DNA from: Methanomicrobiales archaeon HGW-Methanomicrobiales-2 | GTDB taxonomy: Archaea > Halobacteriota > Methanomicrobia > Methanomicrobiales > Methanoculleaceae | Assembly (NCBI GenBank): GCA_002839645.1 | Contig: PGYL01000003.1 | Location: 1 to 64,000 of the forward strand | DNA: 64,000 bases | Reading direction: 5' to 3' | In this document: piece by piece, positions 48,544 through 57,115 of the stretch | Layout: each line of letters starts with the position of its first letter | Position numbering within the stretch: position 1 is the first letter of the stretch | The notes under the pieces: model-generated | Told to the model about the DNA's origin: nothing | Database searches by the model: none | The model's input: only the letters and a program-made list of their open reading frames with translations | Program-made: the position numbers and the translations under genes

Positions 48544-49947
48544 ATGGAGATGGGCCTCGAAACAGATGTGCGGAGAGCGGCAGATACTATCTGCGAAGCG
48601 GAGTCGGTGACGATCATCTCCCACATCGACGCCGACGGCATCAGCACGGAGTCGATCCTCTCGCAGGTGCTCACCCGCGAGGGGATACCGGTCGACTCGG
48701 TCTTCGTCCGCCAGCTCGAGCCGATGGCGATGCGCCATGTCCAGAAGGACGACTCGCTAAAACTCTTCACCGACCTCGGGGCCGGCCAGCAGAGCCTTCT
48801 TGAGGAACACGGTCTTTCTGCTGACGAGGTCCTGATCCTCGACCACCACGTCAGCCAGCCCTGCGCCACACCCTACCCCCAGGTGAACTGCCTGGATTAC
48901 GGGTTTACCCGGATGAGCGCCGCCGGCATCGCCTATCTGGTCGCAAAGGCGATCGACCCGACAGGCACCGACCTTGCCAAACTCGCCGTGGTCGGGAACG
49001 TCGGAGATATGATGGCCCGGGAGAACCGCGGGCTGGTCGGCCCGGCACGCGAGATCGTCCAGGACGGCGTCGAGTACGGCAACATCGTCGTGCATAAACC
49101 GGACCTGAACTGCTACGGGACGTCCACCCGCCCGGTCCACGTCTGCCTCGGCTACTGCGACGACCCCTACATCGACGGGATCTCGAACAGCACGAGCGGG
49201 GCGCTCCGGTTCCTGGAGAAACTCGGCGTTGCGCTAAAGACGCCCCGGGGCGGCTGGCTCGTCTGGGAAGAACTCCCCTTCGACGACAAGCGCAAGATCA
49301 TCAGCGCCCTTGCCCAGCAGCTCATCGCGCACGGGAGGGAGACCGACCGCCTGCTCGCCGAGACCTACATCTTCCCCGACGAGCCGGAACGGACGCCGCT
49401 CCGGAACGCCTCGGAATACGCCACCCTCTTGAACGCCTGCGGCCGGTGGGCAAAGCCCAGGGTCGGGGGCAGCATCTGCCGCGGGGACCGCGGGGACGCC
49501 TACCGCGATGCGGAGCAGATGCTCGCGCACCACCGGACGGTCATCCGCGACCTGCTCCAGTACATCCTCGATACCGGGGTGACCGAGTTATCCCACCTGC
49601 AGTACATCCACACCGGCGACCGGTTCCCCGACACCATCGTCGGGATCGGGGCGGGCATGGCGCTCTCCAAACTGAACTGGCAAAAACCGATGATGGTGCT
49701 CAGCGCAATGGTGGACGAACCTGAGGTCACCAAGGTCTCGATGCGGACGAACGAGTGGGCGCTCGCCCGGGGCGTCGACCTCCAGGAGGCGCTTGTCGAG
49801 GCGTCAGGCGAGGTGGGCGGCGCAGGCGGCGGGCACCGGATTGCGGCCGGGGCATTTATTCCGCATGATAGAGAAGAGGAGTTTGTTGACAGTGTTAACC
49901 GAATACTCAAACGACAGTGCGCTTCAGCGGATCCGGGTAATAGCTGA
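48544..49947 (+). CDS. RecJ-like DHH/DHHA1 phosphoesterase
   Basis: A 467-residue DHH-family protein of the archaeal RecJ-like (GAN) type, predicted to remove nucleotides from single-stranded DNA or RNA. Motif I VTIISHIDADGISTESI (HxDxDG), motif III DEVLILDHHVSQP (DHH) and the later VGNVGDMMARENRGL and TGGxGGGH-like GGAGGGHRIAAGAF (DHHA1) are present, so it is probably active. A TTTATT box about 22-27 bases before ATG 48544 suggests a leaderless mRNA. It starts the plus-strand cluster with PUA, NAC and TrmI. Confidence 0.9.
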   Translation: MEMGLETDVRRAADTICEAESVTIISHIDADGISTESILSQVLTREGIPVDSVFVRQLEPMAMRHVQKDDSLKLFTDLGAGQQSLLEEHGLSADEVLILDHHVSQPCATPYPQVNCLDYGFTRMSAAGIAYLVAKAIDPTGTDLAKLAVVGNVGDMMARENRGLVGPAREIVQDGVEYGNIVVHKPDLNCYGTSTRPVHVCLGYCDDPYIDGISNSTSGALRFLEKLGVALKTPRGGWLVWEELPFDDKRKIISALAQQLIAHGRETDRLLAETYIFPDEPERTPLRNASEYATLLNACGRWAKPRVGGSICRGDRGDAYRDAEQMLAHHRTVIRDLLQYILDTGVTELSHLQYIHTGDRFPDTIVGIGAGMALSKLNWQKPMMVLSAMVDEPEVTKVSMRTNEWALARGVDLQEALVEASGEVGGAGGGHRIAAGAFIPHDREEEFVDSVNRILKRQCASADPGNS

Positions 49948-50389
49948 CTTCCAGTTCGGCGCCGGGGCAGGAGCTGCGGTATTTCCCGACGAATGCACCT
50001 TTCAGTTCTCGACGACGGGACGCGTCCGCCAGATTCGCCTCGGGAAAGAGAGGCTTGCCACCGTCAGAGCACAGGACGGCCGCCTGACCCTCGGGGTCGC
50101 CGGAGCGGCTCGTCTCGCAGCGGTTCTTGCCCCCCCGGCCTACCGGGTGGCGGTGCAGGAGGATGTGGCCCCGTTCATTGCAGACGGAAAGAATGCGATG
50201 GCGAAACACATCATCGCCGCCGATGACGGCATCCGCGCAGGGGACGAGGTGCTGGTGGTGACCGGAGACGACGTGCTCCTCGCCACCGGGGGAGCCCTGC
50301 TCTCCGGCCGGGAGATGCTGGCATTTAATTACGGTGTAGCGGTAAAAGTACGACAGGGGAGAGGATCGGAATGTTTCCAGGAAAGATAA
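49892..50389 (+). CDS. PUA-domain protein
   Basis: A 165-residue protein. An N-terminal module of about 80 residues (YSNDSALQRIRVIADFQFGA) is followed by a PUA domain (VAVQEDVAPFIADGKNAMAK, then GIRAGDEVLVVTGDD..LLATGGALL), an RNA-binding fold. A role in tRNA or rRNA modification is likely but unknown. The GTG at 49892 follows GAGGAG by 10 bases and lies inside the end of the RecJ-like gene (56-base overlap); ATG 49865 is the other option. Followed by nac with an 18-base overlap. Confidence 0.75.
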   Translation: MLTEYSNDSALQRIRVIADFQFGAGAGAAVFPDECTFQFSTTGRVRQIRLGKERLATVRAQDGRLTLGVAGAARLAAVLAPPAYRVAVQEDVAPFIADGKNAMAKHIIAADDGIRAGDEVLVVTGDDVLLATGGALLSGREMLAFNYGVAVKVRQGRGSECFQER

Positions 50390-50712
50390 ACCCGAAAAAG
50401 ATGAAGCAGATGATGAAGCAGATGGGCATGGAGATGGAGGAGATCGAGGGCGTAGAGAAGGTCGTGATCTACACGCCCGCGGGAAACTACGTCTTTGATG
50501 AGGCCCAGGTCGTCGCGACCACCATGCAGGGGGCCACGAGTTACCAGCTCACGGGAGAGGCCCGATTCGAAGAGGCAGTCCCGGAGATCCCCGACGAAGA
50601 CGTCGCACTCGTCGCATCCCAGACCGGTAAAACAGACGAGGTTGCAAAGGCGACGCTCATCGAGACCCGTGGCGACATCGCCGAAGCGATCCTGAAACTC
50701 TCGCAGCAATGA
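50371..50712 (+). CDS. nac: Nascent polypeptide-associated complex protein
   Basis: A 113-residue archaeal NAC, a homodimer that binds nascent chains at the ribosome exit. The N-terminal FPGKINPKKMKQMMKQMGME anchors it to the ribosome; the NAC barrel is EEIEGVEKVVIYTPAGNYVF and a UBA domain closes it (DEDVALVASQTGKTDEVAKA). ATG 50371. It overlaps trmI by ATGA. Confidence 0.95.
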   Translation: MFPGKINPKKMKQMMKQMGMEMEEIEGVEKVVIYTPAGNYVFDEAQVVATTMQGATSYQLTGEARFEEAVPEIPDEDVALVASQTGKTDEVAKATLIETRGDIAEAILKLSQQ

Positions 50713-51434
50713 TCGAAGAAGGTGAACGCCTCCTGCTCGTCAGTGAGGACCGCGAGTACTTCGTGAAGGCAGGCGAAGGAAAGTTCTCCACCGACCGGGG
50801 CATGATCGACCTCGGAGCGCTCGCAGGTATGAACTCCGGGGACGAGATACGGACCCATCTCGACGTCCCGTTCAGGGTTCTCCGCCCCCGGCCGACCGAC
50901 TTCTTCGTCCACGCGAAACGGAGCGGGGCACCCATGCTCCCGAAGGATATCGGGATCGTGATCGCCTACACGGGCATGAACCACGAGGACTCAGTCCTCG
51001 ATGCCGGCACCGGGAGCGGTGTTGCCGCAATCTACTTCGGAAACATTGCCCGCGAGGTGAAGACCTACGAGGTGCGCCCGGAGTTTGCCAGACTCGCGGC
51101 CAAAAACGTCGAGAACGCCCGGCTCAAGAACGTCGAGGTGGTCGCGGCCGACATGCTCGAGGCAACCGGCGAATTCGACGTCGTCCACCTGGACCTGACG
51201 ATTACGCCGGCACACGTGGAGCACGCCTTCTCACTCCTCCGGCCCGGCGGCTACCTGGCATGCTACACCCCGTTCCTCGAGCATACGTTCGTCGCGCTCG
51301 ATGCCGCAACGCCGCTCTTCCGCGACGTCCACTGCTACGAGTGCATGGAACGGGAGCTGACACGCTCCGCACGGGGAACCCGCCCATCGACCCGGGTCGC
51401 CCACAGCGGCTACGTCACAATCGCACGAAAATAA
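50709..51434 (+). CDS. trmI: tRNA (adenine-57/58-N1)-methyltransferase TrmI
   Basis: A 241-residue SAM methyltransferase. An N-terminal small domain (ERLLLVSEDREYFVKAGEGK, then ADFFVH-like PTDFFVHAKRSGAPMLPKDI) precedes the Rossmann domain with DAGTGSGVAAIYFG and the YEVRPEFARLAAKNVE strand. It makes m1A at tRNA position 58 (and 57 in some archaea). ATG 50709 overlaps nac. Downstream gap is only 5 bases to the convergent zinc-ribbon gene. Confidence 0.93.
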   Translation: MIEEGERLLLVSEDREYFVKAGEGKFSTDRGMIDLGALAGMNSGDEIRTHLDVPFRVLRPRPTDFFVHAKRSGAPMLPKDIGIVIAYTGMNHEDSVLDAGTGSGVAAIYFGNIAREVKTYEVRPEFARLAAKNVENARLKNVEVVAADMLEATGEFDVVHLDLTITPAHVEHAFSLLRPGGYLACYTPFLEHTFVALDAATPLFRDVHCYECMERELTRSARGTRPSTRVAHSGYVTIARK

Positions 51435-51439
51435 AGGGG

Positions 51440-51625
51440 TTACTCCCGCAGCGGGTGCTCCCACCCGGTGTAGCCGCAGTAGATGCAGCAATCCCCACCA
51501 CAGTGCCGGCATTTCTGCGACGGCTGCGGCACCATCACGGTACCCATTTTATTGCAGTACATACACCCAAGCCCCCCGCAGTGGGAACAGACTTCAGGGG
51601 CATACTCTACGTTCTCTTCGGACAC
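51440..51625 (-). CDS. Small double zinc-ribbon protein
   Basis: A 61-residue protein with two zinc clusters of the type CSHCGGLGCMYCN and CRHCGGDCCIYCG. GTG 51625 has GGAGGAG five bases upstream, which decides the start over longer frames. The tail is YTGWEHPLRE. It may be a nucleic-acid-binding or protein-binding regulator; function unknown. Confidence 0.7.
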   Translation of the reverse strand: MSEENVEYAPEVCSHCGGLGCMYCNKMGTVMVPQPSQKCRHCGGDCCIYCGYTGWEHPLRE

Positions 51626-51828
51626 GAGTTCTCCTCCAGAATTATATGGGGCGGGCGAAGGTGACAAAGGTTGTTGTGGGGGCCGGGCACGCACCCGAAA
51701 AAAAGGTATTAGTGGGTGGGGGGCGAACCACTACTCAGGAGAGAAGAGGGGCTTTGTCCGTGTCATGGCGGGAGGGGCGGAAAATTCGGGCGCCCGCCGG
51801 ACGAAAAGCCCCGGAAGGTAGCCGCACG

Positions 51829-52725
51829 ATGTACCATATTATCTCTATCCGCGATTTTGAAAGGAGCGATCTCGATTATCTGCTGGACCGGGCAGGGGAG
51901 TTCGATACCGGGAAGTATCGGCCCCAGGCGCTTGATGATAAACTTGTGGCCCTCCTCTTCTTTGAGCCCAGCACCAGGACGAGGATGTCGTTTGCGACGG
52001 CCATGGCCCGGCTCGGCGGGCGGTCGATCGGTGTCGATTCCGTTGAGGCAAGTTCTATCGTCAAGGGAGAGACACTTGCAGATACCATCCGGGTGGTGAG
52101 CAGCTATGTGGATGCCATCGTGCTCCGTCACCCCAAGGAAGGGGCGGCACGGCTGGCAAGCGAGTTCGCCTCGGTGCCGGTCATCAACGCCGGCGACGGC
52201 GCGGGGCAGCACCCGAGCCAGACGCTGCTCGACCTCTACACCATCCGGCAGTCGATGCCGATCGACGGGACCGATGTCGGGCTCCTCGGGGATCTCCGCT
52301 ACGGCAGGACCGCACACTCGCTGGCGCTCGCCCTCTCCCTCTACGGCGTCACCCTGCACACGATCGCGCCAGGAGGGCTCGAGATGCCGGCGAACATAAC
52401 CCTCGAACTCCGGGAGCGCGGCATGGAGGTGATCGAGCATGCAAACGTCGAGGAGGCGATCCGGGAGCTCGATGTTCTCTACGTCACGAGGATCCAGCGC
52501 GAACGGTTCCCGGACTCGGCGTCGTACTACAACGTCGCGTCCAGTTACCGGATCACGCCCGACCTTTTCGCCGGGGTCCGGGATCACCTGATGATCCTCC
52601 ACCCTCTCCCACGCGCCGGGGAGATCGACCCGGCGGTGGACCAGACACCATATGCACGCTACTTTGAGCAGGCAAGAAACGGTGTGCCCGTCAGAATGGC
52701 ACTCCTCCATGAGGTGATGAAGTGA
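51829..52725 (+). CDS. pyrB: Aspartate carbamoyltransferase catalytic subunit
   Basis: A 298-residue enzyme joining carbamoyl phosphate and aspartate in pyrimidine synthesis. The carbamoyl-phosphate loop FFEPSTRTRMSFATAM, the AGDGAGQHPSQTLLDLYTIR strand, and LHPLPRAGEIDPAVDQTPYA are all there. ATG 51829 (MYHIISIRDFERSDL) begins the fold; the upstream in-frame residues are not part of it. It overlaps pyrI by ATGA-type coupling (GTGA). Confidence 0.97.
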   Translation: MYHIISIRDFERSDLDYLLDRAGEFDTGKYRPQALDDKLVALLFFEPSTRTRMSFATAMARLGGRSIGVDSVEASSIVKGETLADTIRVVSSYVDAIVLRHPKEGAARLASEFASVPVINAGDGAGQHPSQTLLDLYTIRQSMPIDGTDVGLLGDLRYGRTAHSLALALSLYGVTLHTIAPGGLEMPANITLELRERGMEVIEHANVEEAIRELDVLYVTRIQRERFPDSASYYNVASSYRITPDLFAGVRDHLMILHPLPRAGEIDPAVDQTPYARYFEQARNGVPVRMALLHEVMK

Positions 52726-53189
52726 CCAGGAAAGACCCGTCAGGGGGGCTGATCATCAGCCCTATCAGGAACGGCACGGTCATCGACCATATCACGGCCG
52801 GTGAGGCGCTGAACGTCCTGCGGATACTCGGTATCACCGGGTCGACCCGGGAGTGCCTGAGCATCGCGACGAACGTCAGGAGCAAACGGATGGGGCGGAA
52901 GGATGTCGTCAAGATCGAGAACCGGGAACTTCGCACGGAGGAGGTCGACCGGATCGCCCTGCTTGCGCCGCAGGCGAAGATCAACATCATTCGGGACTAC
53001 CGGGTGGTGGAGAAGAAGGGCGTGGAGATCCCGGAGATCCTCAAAGGCGTGGTCAGGTGCCCGAACCCCGGGTGCATCACGAACACGAACGAGCCGGTGG
53101 AGAGCACGTTCGAGGTGCTCCCTAAAGGGCTGCACTGCCTCTACTGTGACTGGCTGGTCAAGGACGATATCGCAAACCACATCATCTGA
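52722..53189 (+). CDS. pyrI: Aspartate carbamoyltransferase regulatory subunit
   Basis: A 155-residue regulatory chain. The nucleotide-binding domain (GLIISPIRNGTVIDHITAGE, then ALNVLRILGI) is followed by a zinc domain: RCPNPGCITNTNEPVES and LHCLYCDW give the four Cys. It binds CTP and ATP to control pyrB. GTG 52722 overlaps the pyrB stop. Its 3' end overlaps the convergent coaD by 8 bases. Confidence 0.97.
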   Translation: MTRKDPSGGLIISPIRNGTVIDHITAGEALNVLRILGITGSTRECLSIATNVRSKRMGRKDVVKIENRELRTEEVDRIALLAPQAKINIIRDYRVVEKKGVEIPEILKGVVRCPNPGCITNTNEPVESTFEVLPKGLHCLYCDWLVKDDIANHII

Positions 53190-53640
53190 TCAGGCGTCCG
53201 TGCCGGTCGATCTCTCCCCGGTAGACCCGGGTGCTCGAGATCCGCCGGCCGTCTTCGGCGAGGACGCATGAGATCTCATGGAGGTCCACTTTTCTTTGCC
53301 CCCGCTCACGCCGGAGGTCGTTGATCTCCACGGCAACCGGAAAAGTCTCCTCGGAGACGACGAGAATGTCGAAGTCCGCATCGAGGGCGCTGCCGTAACG
53401 GTCGGTGAGCGGCTCGACGTTCCACGCCGCAGTGTAGCCGTGCTCCCGGATGAAGGACGCAATGTTTGCCAGCCGTTCCGGATAGGAGTGGACGGGATGC
53501 ACCTTTGCGCCGGCAAACTCATCGGTCGTCAACCCGATGATCACCTCCCCGTCAGGCCCGGCGAGCTCAAATGACCGGGCGAGGAGTTTCCTGTGCCCGG
53601 CATGCAGGGGATCGAACGTCCCCCCGACCATCACTTTCAT
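53182..53640 (-). CDS. coaD: Phosphopantetheine adenylyltransferase (archaeal type)
   Basis: A 152-residue nucleotidyltransferase (HIGH-type) making dephospho-CoA. MKVMVGGTFDPLHAGHRKLL contains the (T/H)xGH motif, and RRISSTRVYRGEIDRHGRL holds the ISSTR motif. ATG 53640 is the first in-frame start that begins the fold; an ATG two codons later is equally possible. The upstream gap, 53641-54296, holds element copy 3 and little else. Confidence 0.93.
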   Translation of the reverse strand: MKVMVGGTFDPLHAGHRKLLARSFELAGPDGEVIIGLTTDEFAGAKVHPVHSYPERLANIASFIREHGYTAAWNVEPLTDRYGSALDADFDILVVSEETFPVAVEINDLRRERGQRKVDLHEISCVLAEDGRRISSTRVYRGEIDRHGRLIR

Positions 53641-53812
53641 TTGGAGGCGTTTGCCGCGAGGGGACTTATGGGTAGTGATCGGTGGGTGATATTTGCCGGG
53701 AGCATGAGTGGCTGATGCTGGGACATTGCGGTGCATCCATGGATCAATTTGAGAAGTTGTCTGGTCTCTACTGTGGTTATCCGAATGTTTAATACTGGAG
53801 GAGCCCGGTACA

Positions 53813-53980
53813 CTGGACCGTGGGGATATCGCCATAGGGGGAGGGGCTCGCGGGGAGGGGGAGCATCCCCCCTCCCCTGTCTCTACCTTAGAAGTTGATG
53901 CCTACAACCCCCACTCCGCCCGGCCTCCGACCTCCTCCCCCGCCCCCCGGGGCGGGGGCAGTGCGTGGGGATGTCCTCTC
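53813..53980. repeat. Palindromic intergenic element, copy 3
   Basis: An element of about 168 bp with the same left end as copy 2 (CTGGACCGTGGGGATATC) and the same two inner hairpins (GAGGGGGAGCATCCCCCCTC type, and CCCCCGCCCC-CC-GGGGCGGGGG). Its right end diverges, so the outer stem is broken. It lies between coaD and the gamma-carbonic-anhydrase-like gene. The rest of 53641-54296 shows nothing. Confidence 0.85.
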
Positions 53981-54296
53981 GAAATCCGTGCATGCGCATG
54001 TGTGGTTAAGCAGAGTTCGAGCACCATAGGGTGCGAAGTCCGAATACGGAAATAACTGCTCCCCTTTTGCGGCTCTTGTTCGCTTCAGCACTCCTGAGAA
54101 TTCTTGGAGCACTTCTCCGAATCGCCTCTCCACCCAACAAAATCCCAAGGACTCCCCACGCCTCACCACCGGGCCACCCCCGACACCCAACCCCTGTTTA
54201 CCCCTCGCCTCCCGCCCCTCACCAGGACACACACGCACCTCCCCCCTGCGCCGAGGGAGAAGATTTTGTATCGAAGCAACCAATGGTAGACATACT

Positions 54297-54788
54297 ATGG
54301 AGAGCGGATCAGTCGTGGGGGACCGCGTCTTTATTGCGGAGAACGCAACCGTCATCGGAGATGTGACGCTCGCCGACGATGTGAACATCTGGTTTGGGGC
54401 CGTGGTCCGGGCCGACAGGGATACGATCACGGTAGGAGCCGGCTCAAACATACAGGACAACGCCGTCGTCCACACCACGATCGGGTTCCCGGTCGGGATC
54501 GGGGCGGAGGTCTCGGTCGGTCACGGCGCCATCCTGCACGGCTGCACCATCCGCGATCGGGTGCTCGTCGGGATGGGCGCCGTCGTCCTGAACGGCGCGG
54601 TGGTGGGGGAAGGCTCCATCATCGGCGCCGGCGCCGTGGTGACGGAAGGCAAGGAGATCCCGGCGCACTCGCTGGTCCTCGGCGTGCCCGGCAAAGTGGT
54701 CAGGGAGACGACGCCCGAGCAGCAGGAGGGCATCGTCCACAACGCGCGTGAATACGTCAAACTCGCAGGGAGGTACCGCCATGGCTGA
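54297..54788 (+). CDS. Gamma-carbonic-anhydrase-like hexapeptide-repeat protein
   Basis: A 163-residue left-handed beta-helix protein of the gamma-CA/PaaY/CaiE group. Hexapeptide turns include NATVIGDVTLADDVNIWFGA and the metal-type His residues lie in IQDNAVVHT and VSVGHGAILHG. It could be a zinc or iron carbonic anhydrase or an acyl-carrier protein; the family alone does not say. ATG 54297. It overlaps the HdrA-like gene by 8 bases, which is unusual for a carbonic anhydrase. Confidence 0.85.
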   Translation: MESGSVVGDRVFIAENATVIGDVTLADDVNIWFGAVVRADRDTITVGAGSNIQDNAVVHTTIGFPVGIGAEVSVGHGAILHGCTIRDRVLVGMGAVVLNGAVVGEGSIIGAGAVVTEGKEIPAHSLVLGVPGKVVRETTPEQQEGIVHNAREYVKLAGRYRHG

Positions 54789-56055
54789 CGTCGCGGTCAT
54801 CGGTGCCGGGGTTGCCGGCATCCAGGCGGCGCTCGACCTTGCGGACCACAACATCCACGTCCACCTCATCGAGCGCGAACCGACCATCGGCGGGCATATG
54901 GCCCAGCTCGACAAGACATTCCCCACCAACGACTGCTCGATGTGCATCCTCTCTCCAAAGATGGTGGAGGTGGCCCGGCACAAAAACGTCACCATCCACA
55001 CCTGCTCCGAGGTCGAGTCGGTCGAGGGAGAGGTCGGCAGGTTCCTCGTCCGGGTCAGGAAGCACCCCCGCTATATCATCGAGGACGAGTGCAACGGGTG
55101 CGGCGACTGCATCCGGATCTGCCCGGTGGAGGTCTACAACCGGTTCGACGCCGGCATCGGCGTGCGGAAAGCAATCTATAAGCCCCATGCACAGGCAGTC
55201 CCCGATATCGTCGTCAAGGACAAGGAGCACTGCATCGAGTGCGGCCTCTGCTACGACGCCTGCGGCAAGGAGGCGATCCTCCGCGAGGAAGAGGAGCGCC
55301 TGATCGAGATAGAGGCGGCAAGCATCATCGTCGCGACCGGCTACAAGACGTTTGACGCCCGGAATAAAACGCAACTGCGCTACCTCATCATCCCCGACGT
55401 GATCACGAGCCTCGAGTTCGAGCGGATGATCAACGCGAGCGGCCCCACAGGCGGCAAACTCAAGCGGCTCTCGAACGGCAAACCACCCCGGAGCATAGCG
55501 TTCGTCCAGTGCGTCGGTTCCCGCGACATCTCCATCAACCACCCTTACTGCTCGGGGGTCTGCTGCATGTATGCGATGAAGAACGCCATGCTTATCCGGG
55601 AGAAGAACCCCGATATCGAGGTGACCGTCTTTTATAACGACGTCCGGGCATACGGCAAGGGTTACGAGGAGTACTACGAGCGGGCGAGGAGCCTCGGGGT
55701 CAGGTTCGTCCGCGGGTTCCCGGGCGAGGTGCTCGAGGAGAACGACCACCTGATGATGGTCGCGGAGAACACCGAGACCCGTGAGGTGGAGACGTTCCAC
55801 CCGGACCTGGTGGTCCTCTCCGTCGGGCTTGAACCAGCCAATGGAGCGGAGGAGATCAGCCGGATGCTCGGGATCCCGAGGGACGAGTCCGGGTTCTTCA
55901 GCGTTACCGACCAGAAAGTCGGCCCCGTGCTCACGGTGAAGCCCGGGGTCTACGTGACCGGGACGGCCACCGCACCAAGGGATATTCCCGACTCGGTTGC
56001 CATGGGGGGAGCGGCCGCGATGCGGGCGTACCTGGACACGGTCAGGGTGGGATAG
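54781..56055 (+). CDS. HdrA-like FAD/iron-sulfur protein, short form
   Basis: A 424-residue relative of heterodisulfide reductase subunit A. It has the FAD-binding start VAVIGAGVAGIQAALDLADH, the HdrA Cys region TNDCSMCILSPKMVEVARHK, an inserted 2[4Fe-4S] ferredoxin (CNGCGDCIRICPVEVYN and CIECGLCYDACGKEAI), and the YCSGVCCMYAMKNAMLIREK segment. Full HdrA proteins have about 650 residues; the C-terminal ferredoxin part is missing. No hdrB or hdrC lies nearby. ATG 54781 has GGGAGGT upstream. It is likely to bifurcate or transfer electrons with an unknown partner. Confidence 0.85.
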   Translation: MADVAVIGAGVAGIQAALDLADHNIHVHLIEREPTIGGHMAQLDKTFPTNDCSMCILSPKMVEVARHKNVTIHTCSEVESVEGEVGRFLVRVRKHPRYIIEDECNGCGDCIRICPVEVYNRFDAGIGVRKAIYKPHAQAVPDIVVKDKEHCIECGLCYDACGKEAILREEEERLIEIEAASIIVATGYKTFDARNKTQLRYLIIPDVITSLEFERMINASGPTGGKLKRLSNGKPPRSIAFVQCVGSRDISINHPYCSGVCCMYAMKNAMLIREKNPDIEVTVFYNDVRAYGKGYEEYYERARSLGVRFVRGFPGEVLEENDHLMMVAENTETREVETFHPDLVVLSVGLEPANGAEEISRMLGIPRDESGFFSVTDQKVGPVLTVKPGVYVTGTATAPRDIPDSVAMGGAAAMRAYLDTVRVG

Positions 56056-56057
56056 GC

Positions 56058-57113
56058 ATGCCGGAGAGGGAAGAGCCCTACACCATCGAGTGGGATGCAG
56101 AGACCGGCTGCATTGTCTATATCGACCAGACCCTCCTCCCGGGCCGGTACGAGCAGATGCGGTGCGCAACCGTCGATGACCTCGCCCGGGCAATCAAGAG
56201 GCTTGAGATCCGGGGGGCACCTGCGCTCGGCATCGCCGGTGCGATGGGGGTGGCGCTCGCGGCCGTCCGGAGCACCGAGCAGGACCTCGGGCGGTTCTCG
56301 GGCGAGATCGGCCGTGCCGCCGACCTGCTCAGGAGCACCCGCCCGACCGCGGTGAACCTCGCATGGGGGATCGACCGCGTGGCAAGAAAGGTGGCGATGG
56401 CCGCATCGGTCGCCGAGGCAAAGGCGCTCGCGGTCGCCGAGGCGAACACCGTCGCACAAGAAGACGAACTGACCTGCCGGAGGCTCGGTGCGTTCGGTGA
56501 AGAACTCTTCCCGACAGAGTGCACGGTGCTCACCCACTGCAACGCGGGAGCGCTCGCCTGCCGGTGCTGGGGAACGGCGCTCGGGACGATCCGGTCGGCG
56601 GTTGCGGCCGGAAAGAGCGTGCGGGTGCTCGCCTGCGAGACCCGCCCGCTGAACCAGGGGTCCCGGCTCACCTGCTGGGAACTCGCTCGCGACGGGATCG
56701 ACGTGACCCTCATCCCCGACTCCTCGGCGGCATACCTGATGCGGAAGGGGAAGATCGACCTCGTCATCGTCGGTGCGGACCGGATCACCAAAGATGCGGT
56801 CTTTAACAAGATCGGGACCTACATGCACGCCGTTGCCGCCCATCACCATAAGATCCCGTTCTACGTTGCGGCGCCCATCTCCACGTTCGACCTTGCCCGG
56901 ACGGAGTCGGATATCACCGTCGAAGAGCGGGACCGCTCTGAACTTGCCTGCTGCGGCGACCGAAAACTCGTGCCCGACGGCGTGAACGTGCTCAACTACG
57001 CCTTCGACGCCACCCCGCTCGACCTCGTCGATGCGATCGTCACCGAGATCGGGGTGCTGCGGCCGCCGTATGCCAAGTCTTTTCAACTAGTCGGGAAAAA
57101 AGAGGGGGCCTGA
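56058..57113 (+). CDS. mtnA: S-methyl-5-thioribose-1-phosphate isomerase (aIF-2B-like)
   Basis: A 351-residue enzyme of the MtnA family. The domain begins YTIEWDAETGCIVYIDQTLL and has RLEIRGAPALGIAGAMGVAL. The catalytic Cys lies in LTHCNAGALA and the catalytic Asp in GADRITKDAVFNKIGTY. It isomerises methylthioribose-1-phosphate in methionine salvage; a ribose-1,5-bisphosphate isomerase role is less likely because of the N-terminal MtnA domain. It starts 2 bases after the HdrA-like stop. Confidence 0.92.
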   Translation: MPEREEPYTIEWDAETGCIVYIDQTLLPGRYEQMRCATVDDLARAIKRLEIRGAPALGIAGAMGVALAAVRSTEQDLGRFSGEIGRAADLLRSTRPTAVNLAWGIDRVARKVAMAASVAEAKALAVAEANTVAQEDELTCRRLGAFGEELFPTECTVLTHCNAGALACRCWGTALGTIRSAVAAGKSVRVLACETRPLNQGSRLTCWELARDGIDVTLIPDSSAAYLMRKGKIDLVIVGADRITKDAVFNKIGTYMHAVAAHHHKIPFYVAAPISTFDLARTESDITVEERDRSELACCGDRKLVPDGVNVLNYAFDATPLDLVDAIVTEIGVLRPPYAKSFQLVGKKEGA

Positions 57114-57115
57114 CG

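Noticed and set aside
54757-56193. A 478-codon open frame opposite the HdrA-like gene
   Set aside because: Antisense artefact of high GC3; low-complexity His/Asp/Arg-rich product, while the + strand has clear Cys motifs.
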